Source: Aquipseudomonas alcaligenes MRY13-0052
GTDB taxonomy: Bacteria > Pseudomonadota > Gammaproteobacteria > Pseudomonadales > Pseudomonadaceae
Length of the DNA stretch: 34,943 nucleotides
Direction of reading: 5' to 3'
Assembly (NCBI GenBank): GCA_000474255.1
Contig: BATO01000066.1
Coordinates: 1-34,943 of the forward strand
Below are positions 1 through 7,613 of the stretch, in pieces. Each line of letters begins with the position of its first letter. Within the stretch, counting starts at the first letter, position 1. The position numbers and the translations under genes are program-made. The notes beneath the pieces are model-generated. The model saw nothing but the letters and a program-made list of their open reading frames with translations. It did no database searches and was not told where the DNA came from.

Positions 1-44
1 AGCGCCTGGCGCATCGTGCCGGCACGAGCTACCCCGCTGGGTAG

Positions 45-69
45 GGTGGATAACGCTCTTTTATCCACC
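45..69. repeat. Perfect inverted repeat, REP-like
   Basis: The arms GGTGGATAA (45-53) and TTATCCACC (61-69) pair perfectly around a 7-nt loop and follow a GTA. Repeats of the type GTAGGGTGG...CCACC are common between Pseudomonas genes, so I take it as an intergenic repeat. There is no T-tract directly after the stem on either strand to make it a standard intrinsic terminator. No gene was found in 1-224. Confidence 0.5.
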
Positions 70-110
70 AGGCGGACTCGCCCCATACACCGAAGCCTCA
101 CCCCTCTCCC

Positions 111-200
111 GTGAGCGAATTCATTCGCGATGGAGCTGCCGGCCACTCGGAGCCGAGAGCCGGCGGTGAGCCTTTCGCGGCGGAAGCCGCTCCCACAGGG
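111..200. repeat. Cluster of short palindromes, Pseudomonas-type intergenic repeat
   Basis: Three nested palindromes lie here: GCGAAT-TC-ATTCGC (115-128), GCCGGC...GCCGGC around CTCGG-AG-CCGAG (about 139-165), and GCGGC-GGAA-GCCGC (177-190) followed by TCCCACAGG. The motifs GAGCGAATTCATTCGCGA and GCGGAAGCCGCTCCCACA resemble dispersed REP elements known from Pseudomonas genomes. Copy number cannot be judged from one window. The block lies downstream of the DUF962 gene at 225 and may act as a transcript end. Confidence 0.5.
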
Positions 201-224
201 GAAGCGATCCAACCGCGCATCACC

Positions 225-749
225 TCAGGCGGTGGCTTTCTTCTCGCGGATGCAGGTCGGGCCGGCGCGGTGTTCGATGGCCTGTTCCACGTCCTTGCGC
301 ATGCCGAGCATGAAGGCCAGTTCGGCGACCACGAACAGCGGGCCGACCACCAGGCCCATGAGGTCGTCGACGAAGGCGGGCTTGCGGCCTTCGTAGTAGT
401 GGCCGACGAACTGGATCACCCAGCCCACCACGAACAGGCCGAGGCCGGCGCTGAGCCACAGGGCGGTGGATTGCACGGCCAGCGCGGTGCCGACCCAGAG
501 GCTGAGCCAGAGCAGCGCGGTCATCACCAGGCCGAAGCGCAGGTCGAGGCGGAAGTAGAAGACGGCAGAGGCCAGCGCCACCAGGGCTGCAGGAGATATC
601 CACAGGCCGGCGACGACCAGGCCCGGGCGCGACAGCAGCACGGCCACGGCGACCACGATCAGCGGGATGCCGATGAAGTGGCTGAAGATATTGCGCCGGT
701 CACGGTGGTATTCGGCGTACTGGGAAAGATGGTCGACGAGGGTTTTCAT
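225..749 (-). CDS. Mpo1-like (DUF962) integral membrane protein
   Basis: The 174-residue protein belongs to the DUF962/YGL010w family. The characterised yeast member Mpo1 is an iron-dependent dioxygenase that shortens 2-hydroxy fatty acids. Seen here: an N-terminal Y-x2-YH-x8-H pattern (H15, H24), four or five hydrophobic helices between residues 26 and 150, and the family motif around H117-YYEGRKPA (H117, E120, K123). These His residues are the likely metal ligands. Start ATG at 749 follows a GAGGA Shine-Dalgarno at 7-8 nt spacing. The C-terminus (151-174) is polar. The gene is divergent from the Crp/Fnr-type regulator at 841, with 91 bp between them that hold a near-palindrome (811-826). 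The bacterial substrate is not known to me; a role in lipid alpha-oxidation is family inference. Confidence 0.8.
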   Translation of the reverse strand: MKTLVDHLSQYAEYHRDRRNIFSHFIGIPLIVVAVAVLLSRPGLVVAGLWISPAALVALASAVFYFRLDLRFGLVMTALLWLSLWVGTALAVQSTALWLSAGLGLFVVGWVIQFVGHYYEGRKPAFVDDLMGLVVGPLFVVAELAFMLGMRKDVEQAIEHRAGPTCIREKKATA

Positions 750-810
750 TGTTATGTCCTCAGGTTGCAGGCAGTTGCGCCGATAATGGCGCCTGTACTG
801 ACCTATCCTC

Positions 811-826
811 TGTCAGCTAGCCGACA
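811..826. promoter_or_regulatory. Candidate operator, near-perfect 16-bp palindrome
   Basis: TGTCAGCTAGCCGACA matches its own reverse complement at 14 of 16 positions, with GCTAGC as a perfect core. It ends 14 bp before the start codon of the Crp/Fnr-type regulator and 61 bp from the divergent DUF962 start. The position suits autorepression or control of both genes. It matches neither the Fnr box nor the Crp consensus as I know them. Confidence 0.35.
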
Positions 827-840
827 AAGCCCATCACCCG

Positions 841-1530
841 ATGCCCGAACTTTCCGACTGCCGTACCCAATTGCTCACCGGCCACTGGTTCGACGGCCTG
901 CCCGCGCCCCTGCAGGATGCGCTTGTGGAGCAGGCGCGCCCGCTGAGCCTGGCCCCCGGCGAATGCCTGTTCCGCCGGGGCGACCCGCCCTGCGGGCTCT
1001 ATGCCGTGCTCGAAGGCGCGGTGCGCATCGGCGTGAGCGCGGAGAACGGCAAGGAGGCGCTGCTGATCCTGGTGGAGCCGCCGCACTGGTTCGGCGAGAT
1101 CTGCCTGTTCGATGGCCAGCCACGCACCCATGACGCCTTCGCCGAAGGCCCGACGCAGCTGCTCAACGTGCCCCAGGCGGCCTTGCAGAAGATGCTGGAG
1201 GCGGAGCCGGCCTGGTGGCGCGAGCTCGCCCTGCTGATGAGCCAGAAGCTGCGCCTGGCCTTTATCGCGCTGGAGGAAATGAGCCTGCTGCCGGCACCGC
1301 AACGCCTGGCACGGCGGCTGTTGATGATCGCCGAGGGCTACGGCGAAACCAGCGGCCAGCGCCGGGTCATCCACCTGGCCCAGGAACAGCTGGCGCTGAT
1401 GCTGGCGGTGTCGCGGCAGACCACCAACCAGATTCTCAAGGAGCTGGAAGCCCAGGGCGTGGTGCACCTGAACTATGGCGAGATCGAGATCCTCGACCTC
1501 ACCGGCCTGCGCAAGGCGGCGCGGCTGTAG
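841..1530 (+). CDS. Crp/Fnr family transcriptional regulator
   Basis: This 229-residue protein has a cyclic-nucleotide-binding-type beta-roll (about residues 18-130; G-x-CLFRRGD-x-PCGLYAVLEGAVRI and HWFGEICLFDG), a long dimerisation helix (about 125-160) and a C-terminal HTH_Crp winged helix (about 165-220) with the recognition helix in VSRQTTNQILKELEAQG. Length is normal for the family. It lacks the clustered N-terminal cysteines of Fnr, so an iron-sulfur oxygen sensor is unlikely. The effector cannot be told from the sequence. The start at 841 has no good Shine-Dalgarno, but no other in-frame start upstream looks better. The gene is divergent from the Mpo1-like gene and ends 4 bp from the convergent chemoreceptor-like gene. 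Confidence 0.85.
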   Translation: MPELSDCRTQLLTGHWFDGLPAPLQDALVEQARPLSLAPGECLFRRGDPPCGLYAVLEGAVRIGVSAENGKEALLILVEPPHWFGEICLFDGQPRTHDAFAEGPTQLLNVPQAALQKMLEAEPAWWRELALLMSQKLRLAFIALEEMSLLPAPQRLARRLLMIAEGYGETSGQRRVIHLAQEQLALMLAVSRQTTNQILKELEAQGVVHLNYGEIEILDLTGLRKAARL

Positions 1531-1534
1531 CGGT

Positions 1535-2521
1535 TCAGGCCGGCCCGCGCAGGGCCTCGGCGAGCTGACGGCCCACCGTCACCGCCTCTTCCAGCTGCGC
1601 TTCCAGGCGCACCATCTCTTGCCGCCAGGCCTGCTGGCTTTCGTGCTGCAGCGCCCAGTGATCCGGCAAGGGCGCCAGCGCGTCGCGCAACTGCGCGCCC
1701 TGCTCGTCCAGCCCGGCCATCAGCCCGCCAAGGGGCTCCAGCGCGGCCACGCCTGCGGCCAGCCCGGCGTCCTGCCCGGCCAGGTGGGCCACGGCGGCGG
1801 CGGTCTGTTGCTGGATGTCTTCGGCCATGCGCCCCACTTCCTCGGTGGCACCGGCAGTGCGCGCTGCGAGGTTGCGCACCTCGTCGGCGACCACGGCGAA
1901 ACCACGCCCGGCATCCCCGGCGCGGGCGGCTTCGATGGCAGCGTTGAGCGCCAGCAGGTTGGTCTGGCTGGCAATGGACTGGATGCTCTGGGCAACTTTC
2001 TGGATCTCGCCGCTGCGCTCGGCCAGGGCCTGCACGCGCTCGCGGCCGGTGCCGCTTTCGGCAAGCAGCGCGGCGAAGGCCTGGCGGGCCGTGTCCAGGT
2101 CGGCGCGGCCTTCGGCACCGGCCTGCTGCAACTGTGCGGCCAGCTGTTCGAGGCGATCGAGATCAGGCGGTACGACGCCCGCGTCATGGCGCTGCAGCCA
2201 GATGGCGCCCTCGTCCAGGCGCTGGCGCAGCAAGGTGTCGAGTTGGGCGGCAATGCCTTGCAGACGCAAACGCTCGGCAGCATTGCGATCAGCCTGCACC
2301 GCCAGCTCCGCCAGGCGCGGGGCCTGGTCTTCCAGGGGCTCGTCGCGGGGCTCTTCCGGCACCTTCCAGGGGCCCAGCCAGGGCCACAGCGCCAGCACCA
2401 GGTAGGCCGGGATGCTCCAGGCAAGCGGCACCTGCCAGCGGCTGTAGGCCAGCATCAACAGGGCCAGGCCCAGGGTGTGGAACGCGACGGCATAGGGATG
2501 GCGGGCGTAGGCAGGACGCAT
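1535..2521 (-). CDS. Methyl-accepting chemotaxis-type signalling protein without periplasmic sensor
   Basis: The 328-residue protein has two closely spaced hydrophobic segments (about 11-26 and 32-50) with almost no loop between them, then a coiled-coil and the highly conserved MCP signalling hairpin (about 183-222, [19 protein letters not shown] and [13 protein letters not shown]). No ligand-binding domain, HAMP domain or C-terminal CheR-docking pentapeptide is visible, so it is not a classical transmembrane receptor. It could sense an internal or membrane state, or join a mixed receptor array. The receptor kinase-control tip is intact, including the Glu/Arg/Gly residues of the hairpin turn. 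It stands alone, convergent with the Crp/Fnr regulator and co-directional with the AraC gene, whose stop lies 65 bp upstream of this start. Confidence 0.85.
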   Translation of the reverse strand: MRPAYARHPYAVAFHTLGLALLMLAYSRWQVPLAWSIPAYLVLALWPWLGPWKVPEEPRDEPLEDQAPRLAELAVQADRNAAERLRLQGIAAQLDTLLRQRLDEGAIWLQRHDAGVVPPDLDRLEQLAAQLQQAGAEGRADLDTARQAFAALLAESGTGRERVQALAERSGEIQKVAQSIQSIASQTNLLALNAAIEAARAGDAGRGFAVVADEVRNLAARTAGATEEVGRMAEDIQQQTAAAVAHLAGQDAGLAAGVAALEPLGGLMAGLDEQGAQLRDALAPLPDHWALQHESQQAWRQEMVRLEAQLEEAVTVGRQLAEALRGPA

Positions 2522-2585
2522 GGGCTTCTCGGGGTGGTTCTTGTAATGGGGTGATTCTGGCGGCTCGGCTGGCGACTGGCCAGTT

Positions 2586-3596
2586 CTAGCGCACCAGGCT
2601 TTCGCGGTACTGACTCGGTGCCTGGCCGGTCCAGCGCTTGAAGGCGCGGCTGAAGCTGCTGGTATCGGCGAAACCGAGCAGATAGGCGATTTCGCTGATG
2701 GAGCAGCGCGGGTCGCGCATGTGCACCAGCGCCAGGGCCTGGCGGGTGTCGCTGAGCAGTTGCTCGTAGCTGCTGCCCTCCTCCGCCAGGTGCCGTTGCA
2801 GGCTGCGCAGGCTCAGGTGCAGGGACTGGGCGATGCGCTCGGCCGAGGGTTCGCCGTTGGGCAGCTGGGCCTCCAGGCAGGCGCGCACCTTGCGCGCCCA
2901 GGTGGGCACCTGCAGCTGCTCCAGGGTGCGCTTGAGCACCGTTTCGTTGTGCTCGGCCAGCTCGGGGTTGGCGTCTTCCAGGCGGCGTTCGAAATCCTCG
3001 CGGGCGAATTCGATCAGGTCTTCCGGGGCGCCGAAGTGCAGCGGGCAGCGGAACACCTGGTGCCAGGGCGCGGGGTCGGCCGGCTGCGGGCGGCGCAGGT
3101 GCACGGCCAGGGGCGCGTAGTCGCGGCCCAGGCGGTTGCGGCAGGTGCGCACGTAGATGGCGGCGAAGGCGTCTACGGCCTCGGGGGCCGGTGCGGGGCC
3201 CTCCTCGGGCACGCGCAGGCGGAACTCGTAGCGTTCGCCGTGCAGGGTCAGCTGCAGGGCCAGGGCATCGCTGACCACCTGGTGGTAGCGCTCGATGCGC
3301 TCGAAGATCTCCCGCAGGCTGGCGCTGGCCACCAGCGCGTAGCCCAGGGCGTGGAAGGTGGTGGGGCTGAGGTAGCCGGAAATCTTCAGGCCCAGCGCCG
3401 GGTCACCGCTGGCCGTGACCGCCAACTGCCACAGGCGCGTGGTGGCGGAGAGCGGGTAGCGCGCGTTGGGGTCGTCCATCAGCGCCGGATCGAGGCCGGC
3501 CTGGCGGCAGAGGCCGTCGCTGTCGAGGCCGAGCGCGTCCAGCTGCTTGCGCAGGGCTCGGGTCCAGCTGGCGAGGGTGGAGGGCTCGTCGCTCAT
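2586..3596 (-). CDS. AraC family transcriptional regulator (OruR/ArgR-like architecture)
   Basis: This 336-residue protein has an N-terminal arabinose-binding-like region of the PF12625 type (about 15-205, with the family phrase [34 protein letters not shown] shortened here to its start) and a C-terminal HTH_18 double helix-turn-helix (about 235-335; [13 protein letters not shown] and [23 protein letters not shown]). It is divergent from the membrane desaturase gene at 3696 with 99 bp between them, which makes the desaturase its most likely target. The effector would then be a lipid or fatty acid, but that is inference. The start at 3596 gives a family-normal length. Confidence 0.88.
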   Translation of the reverse strand: MSDEPSTLASWTRALRKQLDALGLDSDGLCRQAGLDPALMDDPNARYPLSATTRLWQLAVTASGDPALGLKISGYLSPTTFHALGYALVASASLREIFERIERYHQVVSDALALQLTLHGERYEFRLRVPEEGPAPAPEAVDAFAAIYVRTCRNRLGRDYAPLAVHLRRPQPADPAPWHQVFRCPLHFGAPEDLIEFAREDFERRLEDANPELAEHNETVLKRTLEQLQVPTWARKVRACLEAQLPNGEPSAERIAQSLHLSLRSLQRHLAEEGSSYEQLLSDTRQALALVHMRDPRCSISEIAYLLGFADTSSFSRAFKRWTGQAPSQYRESLVR

Positions 3597-3695
3597 GCAG
3601 GTTGGCGTATCCGGTCAACAGGTTGGCGTTCAAGGTCAGGCGTGGCGCGCACCGCCTCGGCAGAGTGGGCACACGACGAACAAGAGGATGTAAGC

Positions 3696-4763
3696 ATGTC
3701 CCCGACGACCGCAAGCCCCGCAAAGCTGAATGATCAACAGCGATCAGCCCATATTCGTGAAGTGGTGATGGCTCATGGCGTGGAGCTGCGCCAGCGCTAC
3801 CCGATCCTCAACCGCCAGGACCTGCTCGGCGCCAGCATCCTCGCCTTCGCCCTCGCCGGCATGGTCGGCTCGGCGGCGCTCTACCTGAATGGCACGATCG
3901 CCTGGTGGGCGTGCCTGCTGGTCAACGCCTTCCTCGCGTCGCTGACCCACGAGCTGGAGCACGACCTTATCCACAGCATGTACTTCCGCAAGCAGAAGGT
4001 GGCGCACAACCTGATGATGGCGCTGGTGTGGCTGGCGCGGCCGAGCACCATCAACCCCTGGGTGCGCCGCCACCTGCACCTGAACCACCACAAGGTTTCC
4101 GGTACCGAGACCGACATGGAGGAGCGCGCCATCACCAACGGCGAGCCCTGGGGCCTAGCGCGGCTGCTGATGGTGGGCGACAACCTGATGTCCTCGCTGA
4201 TCCGCATGCTCCGGGCCAAGAGCTGGGAGCACAAGAAGTTCATCCTGATGCGCACGCTGAAGGTCTATGCGCCGCTGGCGCTGATGAACTGGAGCGCCTG
4301 GTACGTCTTCCTCGGCCTCCACGCCATCAATGGCGTGAGCGCGCTGCTGGGCGCGCCGGTGGCCTGGTCGGAGACCACCCTGGCGGTGATGCAGGGCATC
4401 GACATCGCGGTAGTGGTGCTGGTGGGCCCCAACGTGCTGCGCACCTTCTGCCTGCACTTCGTCAGCTCCAACATGCACTACTACGGCGACGTGGAGCTGG
4501 GCAACGTGATCCAGCAGACCCAGGTACTCAACCCCTGGTGGCTGTGGCCGCTGCAGGCGTTCTGCTTCAACTTCGGCAGCACCCATGCGATCCACCACTT
4601 CGTGGTCAAGGAGCCCTTCTACATCCGCCAGATGACCGCCCCGGTGGCGCACAAGGTGATGCGTGAGATGGGCGTGCGCTTCAACGACATCGGCACCTTC
4701 GCCCGCGCCAATCGCTGGCAGGCGCAGCCGCAACCGGTGGCCGAGCGCGCACAGACCGCCTGA
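3696..4763 (+). CDS. Membrane di-iron fatty acid desaturase family protein
   Basis: The 355-residue integral membrane protein has the three histidine boxes of the desaturase/hydroxylase superfamily: H85-ELE-H89-D with H93, H126-x-H128-x2-H131-H132, and H297-AI-H300-H301, plus H261 in NMHYYGD. Hydrophobic helices lie at about 44-64, 68-84, 190-212 and 232-248. The enzyme would use O2 and an electron donor to desaturate or hydroxylate a lipid chain in the inner membrane. ATG at 3696 follows AAGAGG at good spacing, and an upstream ATG at 3688 runs straight into a stop. The divergent AraC gene probably controls it. A rubredoxin gene follows at 4940, possibly the electron carrier. The substrate and position of attack are unknown; DesB or AlkB identity is not claimed. 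Confidence 0.85.
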   Translation: MSPTTASPAKLNDQQRSAHIREVVMAHGVELRQRYPILNRQDLLGASILAFALAGMVGSAALYLNGTIAWWACLLVNAFLASLTHELEHDLIHSMYFRKQKVAHNLMMALVWLARPSTINPWVRRHLHLNHHKVSGTETDMEERAITNGEPWGLARLLMVGDNLMSSLIRMLRAKSWEHKKFILMRTLKVYAPLALMNWSAWYVFLGLHAINGVSALLGAPVAWSETTLAVMQGIDIAVVVLVGPNVLRTFCLHFVSSNMHYYGDVELGNVIQQTQVLNPWWLWPLQAFCFNFGSTHAIHHFVVKEPFYIRQMTAPVAHKVMREMGVRFNDIGTFARANRWQAQPQPVAERAQTA

Positions 4764-4939
4764 CGCCTGCCGCGCGTCCCCGAACCCCACGCCCCCAACC
4801 TAAGATGGGCCGCCTCGTGGCCCTTCTGCGCCTACTATCGCCGCCATTCCGCCCACGACAGCGCCCCGAGGCCCCCACGGCCCGGCGGGCGTTGCGCCGC
4901 GGAAAATCCGCTCAACCGTGAAGAACAAGAGGTACCGGC

Positions 4940-5104
4940 ATGAAAACCTGGATCTGTGTGGTCTGTGGCCTGATCTACGACGAAGCCAAGGGCTGGCCCG
5001 ACGAGGGCATCGCCGCCGGCACCCCCTGGGCCGATGTGCCCGAGGACTGGATCTGCCCCGACTGCGGCGTGGGCAAGATGGATTTCGAGATGCAGGAAAT
5101 CTGA
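4940..5104 (+). CDS. Rubredoxin
   Basis: This 54-residue rubredoxin has the two iron-binding knuckles C6-VV-C9-G and C39-PD-C42-G, the YDEAKGWPDEGIAAGT segment and conserved aromatic core residues W4, Y13, W30 and W37. It is a small cytoplasmic one-electron carrier. Start ATG at 4940 follows AAGAGG. It lies 176 bp after the desaturase in the same direction. Rubredoxins feed electrons to membrane di-iron oxygenases such as AlkB, so a partnership with the upstream desaturase is plausible but unproven. It is a single-domain protein, and no rubredoxin reductase is present in the window. Its TGA stop is one arm of the palindrome at 5102-5116. Confidence 0.95.
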   Translation: MKTWICVVCGLIYDEAKGWPDEGIAAGTPWADVPEDWICPDCGVGKMDFEMQEI

Positions 5105-5116
5105 GGCGCGGCCTCA
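5102..5116. terminator. Palindrome made of two convergent stop codons
   Basis: TGAGGC-GCG-GCCTCA is a perfect 6-bp inverted repeat with a 3-nt loop. The left arm starts with the TGA of the rubredoxin gene and the right arm ends with the TGA (minus strand) of the beta-barrel gene. No T-run follows on either strand, so function as a bidirectional terminator is weakly supported. Confidence 0.4.
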
Positions 5117-6022
5117 GTACTTCAGGCTCATGCGCAGGGCCAGACCGTTGTCCCGCGACTCGGTGGCCCAGTCGCCCTCGTAGGCCAGGCCCAGGCTCAG
5201 GGCCTGGTCCAGCTGCCAGTCGAGCATCAGGCCGAGGTGGATGACGTCGCGGGCGAGCTGCGCCTCGCCGGCGCCGTCTTCATCCCCGAGCCGGCGATCG
5301 CCGCTGTTGCGCCGCCAGGCCGGGATCACCCGCGCCACCAGGCGCTGGTCGGGGCCGAGGGTCCAGGCGGTGGTGCCGCGCAGGCCGAAGGTGGCCTGCA
5401 GCAGCTCGTCCCGTTGTGACGCCACATCAGCCTGGCGCTCATTGTCCTGGCGAAGCCAGGCGAGTTCGCTGAAGCCTTCGAGGCTGAAATCGCGGTAATC
5501 CAGCGAATAGCTCAGCTCGCCGAACAGCTGCCCGCCCCGGGCATCGGCGGCAGACGCGTGGCCGTCCACCCGGTGGCTGTCCAGCAGCAGGCCGGTCTTG
5601 AAGCCGATCTGGTTGTAGAACTTGGTGCCGAGGTAGGCGCCGAGCTGGTAGCCGTCGAGGCGCGCATCGTCGCTGCCGGCCTCCAGTTCCGTGCGGGACA
5701 GCCCGGCCGTGGCGCCCAGCACCCAGTCGCCCACCCAGCGTTCACTGCCCAGGGCGATGCCGGAAACAGTCCGCTCGCGGCTCGGCGCCGCACCCGGCCC
5801 GTCGGCGGAGCCGTGGCTGGCGTAGGTGCGCGCCCAGTAAGGCTGCTGCCCGTCTTCGGGTTCGCCCTCACGGAAGGAGAAACGCAGCTGCTGGATGCGG
5901 TCGAGCACCGCCTCACGGGTGAAGCGCGCGTCCTCCAGCAGCGTGGCGCGGGAGGCCTGGTGCAGGTCGCCGGCGAATACCGAAGGGGCCAACAGCAGGC
6001 AGGTGAACAGGGACGCGCGCAT
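5114..6022 (-). CDS. Autotransporter-type outer membrane beta-barrel protein without passenger
   Basis: The 302-residue protein has a short Sec signal peptide (about residues 1-17, cleavage after VFA) and then a polar, probably helical stretch (18-60). From about 62 to the end it carries alternating amphipathic strands with many aromatic and Gly residues (for example VGDWVLGATAGLSRTELEAG, FSLEGFSELAWLRQ), ending in Tyr (MSLKY), the C-terminal aromatic signature for BAM insertion. This fits the autotransporter beta-domain fold (PF03797-like). No passenger domain of useful size is present, so it is a stand-alone barrel with a helical N-terminal plug-like segment, or a degraded autotransporter. 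It is convergent with rubredoxin, and its start lies 34 bp beyond the stop of the co-directional TetR gene. Role unknown. Confidence 0.75.
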   Translation of the reverse strand: MRASLFTCLLLAPSVFAGDLHQASRATLLEDARFTREAVLDRIQQLRFSFREGEPEDGQQPYWARTYASHGSADGPGAAPSRERTVSGIALGSERWVGDWVLGATAGLSRTELEAGSDDARLDGYQLGAYLGTKFYNQIGFKTGLLLDSHRVDGHASAADARGGQLFGELSYSLDYRDFSLEGFSELAWLRQDNERQADVASQRDELLQATFGLRGTTAWTLGPDQRLVARVIPAWRRNSGDRRLGDEDGAGEAQLARDVIHLGLMLDWQLDQALSLGLAYEGDWATESRDNGLALRMSLKY

Positions 6023-6055
6023 GGGTTCTCCGAGGACGGGCGGCTGTGGATAACT

Positions 6056-6622
6056 CTAGCCGCGCCGCTCCAGCGCTTGCATCAACAAGGTGCGACCGGC
6101 ACTGAGCACCTCTTCCTGGCGCGATTCGCTGGCGAGCATGCGCGCGATCACCAGGGCGCCCACGCACTGGGAGATCACCGCCCAGGCCAGCTCGCCGTCT
6201 TCGAGTATCTCGGCCCAGGCCTGCTGCAGTTGCAGCATCCAGTGCTCGGCGGTCTCGCGCACCGGCAGGTCGGCGCGGGCGATCTCCGCGCCCAGGGCGG
6301 GAATCGCGCAGCCGCCTTCGGCGTTGTGAACATGGGCCATGCTCAGGTAGTGCTCGAGGCAACGCTGCAGGCGTGCCTGGTCGAAGCCTTCGCCCTGGGC
6401 GACCTGGCCGATCAGGCTGCGCGACAGCTCGCGCTCGACGATGGCGGTGAACAAGTCATCCTTCGACGGGAAGTGGCTGTAGAAGGCGCCACCGGTGAGG
6501 CCGATGGCTTTCATCAGGGCATCTACGCCGGTGCTGGAGAAGCCGCCAGCCTTGGCGATCGAGCCGCTGCTCTCCAGCAGTTTCTGCCGGGTTTCTTCCT
6601 TGTGGGTGGGGGAATAGCGCAT
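6056..6622 (-). CDS. TetR family transcriptional repressor
   Basis: This 188-residue protein has an N-terminal TetR_N helix-turn-helix (about residues 8-57, with GVDALMKAIGLTGGAFYSHFPSKDDLF) and a C-terminal ligand-binding/dimerisation region with a Cys at AEGGCAIPAL, as in the NemR-like group. I chose the ATG at 6622 because GGAGG lies 5 nt before it; a longer reading to 6670 has no ribosome site and would run into the operator region. The gene is divergent from the SDR at 6714. The 91-bp gap holds two tandem AACGNNCGTT palindromes, a likely operator for self-regulation and control of the SDR. The conserved Cys could make it electrophile-responsive, which is inference. Confidence 0.9.
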   Translation of the reverse strand: MRYSPTHKEETRQKLLESSGSIAKAGGFSSTGVDALMKAIGLTGGAFYSHFPSKDDLFTAIVERELSRSLIGQVAQGEGFDQARLQRCLEHYLSMAHVHNAEGGCAIPALGAEIARADLPVRETAEHWMLQLQQAWAEILEDGELAWAVISQCVGALVIARMLASESRQEEVLSAGRTLLMQALERRG

Positions 6623-6670
6623 GTCGACCTCCATAAAACGCACTGCTTGACGCGGGTTGGACTGTAGCAT

Positions 6671-6695
6671 AACGTCCGTTCAGCTAACGACCGTT
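6671..6695. promoter_or_regulatory. Tandem operator for the TetR regulator (two AACGNNCGTT palindromes)
   Basis: AACGTCCGTT (6671-6680) and AACGACCGTT (6686-6695) are each perfect AACG/CGTT inverted repeats. The copies are 15 bp apart, and the 11-mers TAACGTCCGTT and TAACGACCGTT differ at one base. They lie between the divergent TetR (start 6622) and SDR (start 6714) genes, within 19 bp of the SDR start codon. This is the position and symmetry expected for binding by two TetR dimers. Confidence 0.65.
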
Positions 6696-6713
6696 TAGTT
6701 AAAGGTGACTGCC

Positions 6714-7454
6714 ATGAATACCGAATCGAACAACAACAAGGTGGTGCTCGTGATCGGCGCCGGTGATGCCACCGGCGGCGCCATTGCCCGGCGTTTCGCC
6801 CGCGAGGGTTATATCGCCTGCGTGACCCGGCGCAGCGCGGACAAACTGCAACCCCTGGTGGACAGCATCCGCGCCGAAGGCGGCCAGGCCCACGGCTTTG
6901 CCTCCGACGCGCGCAAGGAAGAGGACGTGACCGCGCTGGTGGAGCAGATCGAGCGCGAGATCGGCCCCATCGAAGCCTTCGTCTTCAACATCGGCGCCAA
7001 CGTGCCCTGCAGCATCCTCGACGAGACCGCGCGCAAGTATTTCAAGATCTGGGAGATGGCCTGCTTCTCCGGCTTCCTCACCGGCCAGGCGGTGGCGCGG
7101 CGCATGGTCACCCGTGGGCGCGGCACCCTCCTCTTCACCGGTGCCACGGCGGGCCTGCGCGGCGCGGCCAACTTCGCCGCCTTCGCCGGCGCCAAGCACG
7201 GCATCCGCGCCCTGGCGCAGAGCATGGCGCGCGAGCTGGGGCCACGGAACATCCACGTCGCCCACGTGGTAGTGGACGGCGCCATCGACACCGACTTCAT
7301 CCGCGACACCTTCCCCGACATCTACGCCCGCAAGGAGCAGGACGGCATCCTCGACCCCGAGCACATCGCCGAGAACTACTGGTTCCTGCATAGCCAGCCG
7401 CGAGATGCCTGGACGTTTGAACTGGATCTACGCCCCTGGATGGAACGCTGGTAG
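6714..7454 (+). CDS. Short-chain dehydrogenase/reductase family protein with Phe in place of catalytic Tyr
   Basis: The 246-residue protein has a Rossmann fold with a variant nucleotide motif (IGAGDATGGAIARRF, residues 14-28), the N-x-G region FNIGAN (91-96) and an active-site region FTGATAGLRG...FAAFAGAK. At the YxxxK site it has F157-AGA-K161, so the catalytic Tyr is missing. Thr or Ala occupies the usual Ser. I recall a subfamily of SDRs with this FxxxK form, so it is probably a true subfamily trait and not decay. Start ATG at 6714 follows AAAGGTG. It is divergent from TetR and followed by the isomerase-like gene, 159 bp on, in the same direction. The substrate is unknown; it may bind NAD(P) without classical SDR chemistry. 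Confidence 0.8.
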   Translation: MNTESNNNKVVLVIGAGDATGGAIARRFAREGYIACVTRRSADKLQPLVDSIRAEGGQAHGFASDARKEEDVTALVEQIEREIGPIEAFVFNIGANVPCSILDETARKYFKIWEMACFSGFLTGQAVARRMVTRGRGTLLFTGATAGLRGAANFAAFAGAKHGIRALAQSMARELGPRNIHVAHVVVDGAIDTDFIRDTFPDIYARKEQDGILDPEHIAENYWFLHSQPRDAWTFELDLRPWMERW

Positions 7455-7613
7455 GTGTGCAGCCGACCGGCTGCGCGGCGCCCAGGCGTTGTTGGCGATC
7501 CCGTGCGAAATGCTCATTGGCAGAAGCCAACTCCGCTTTCACCCGGGCTCGCCGCCTAGCCTGAACGTCGCTCGCGCGGTCTCACGAATTCGCTGACAAG
7601 AACGAGAAAAACC
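7455..7613. repeat. Intergenic stretch with two small hairpins, possible dispersed repeat
   Basis: GCAGCC-GACC-GGCTGC (7459-7474) starts 5 bp after the SDR stop, and TTGGC-AGAA-GCCAA follows in the middle. No coding signal is convincing. The order of short palindromes looks like Pseudomonas intergenic repeat DNA, but copies elsewhere cannot be checked here. There is no T-tract, so the first hairpin is not a clear terminator. Confidence 0.3.

Noticed and set aside
2721-3695. An N-terminal extension of the desaturase over the AraC gene
   Set aside because: The desaturase starts at 3696 with its own ribosome site; the extension is antisense to the AraC regulator.
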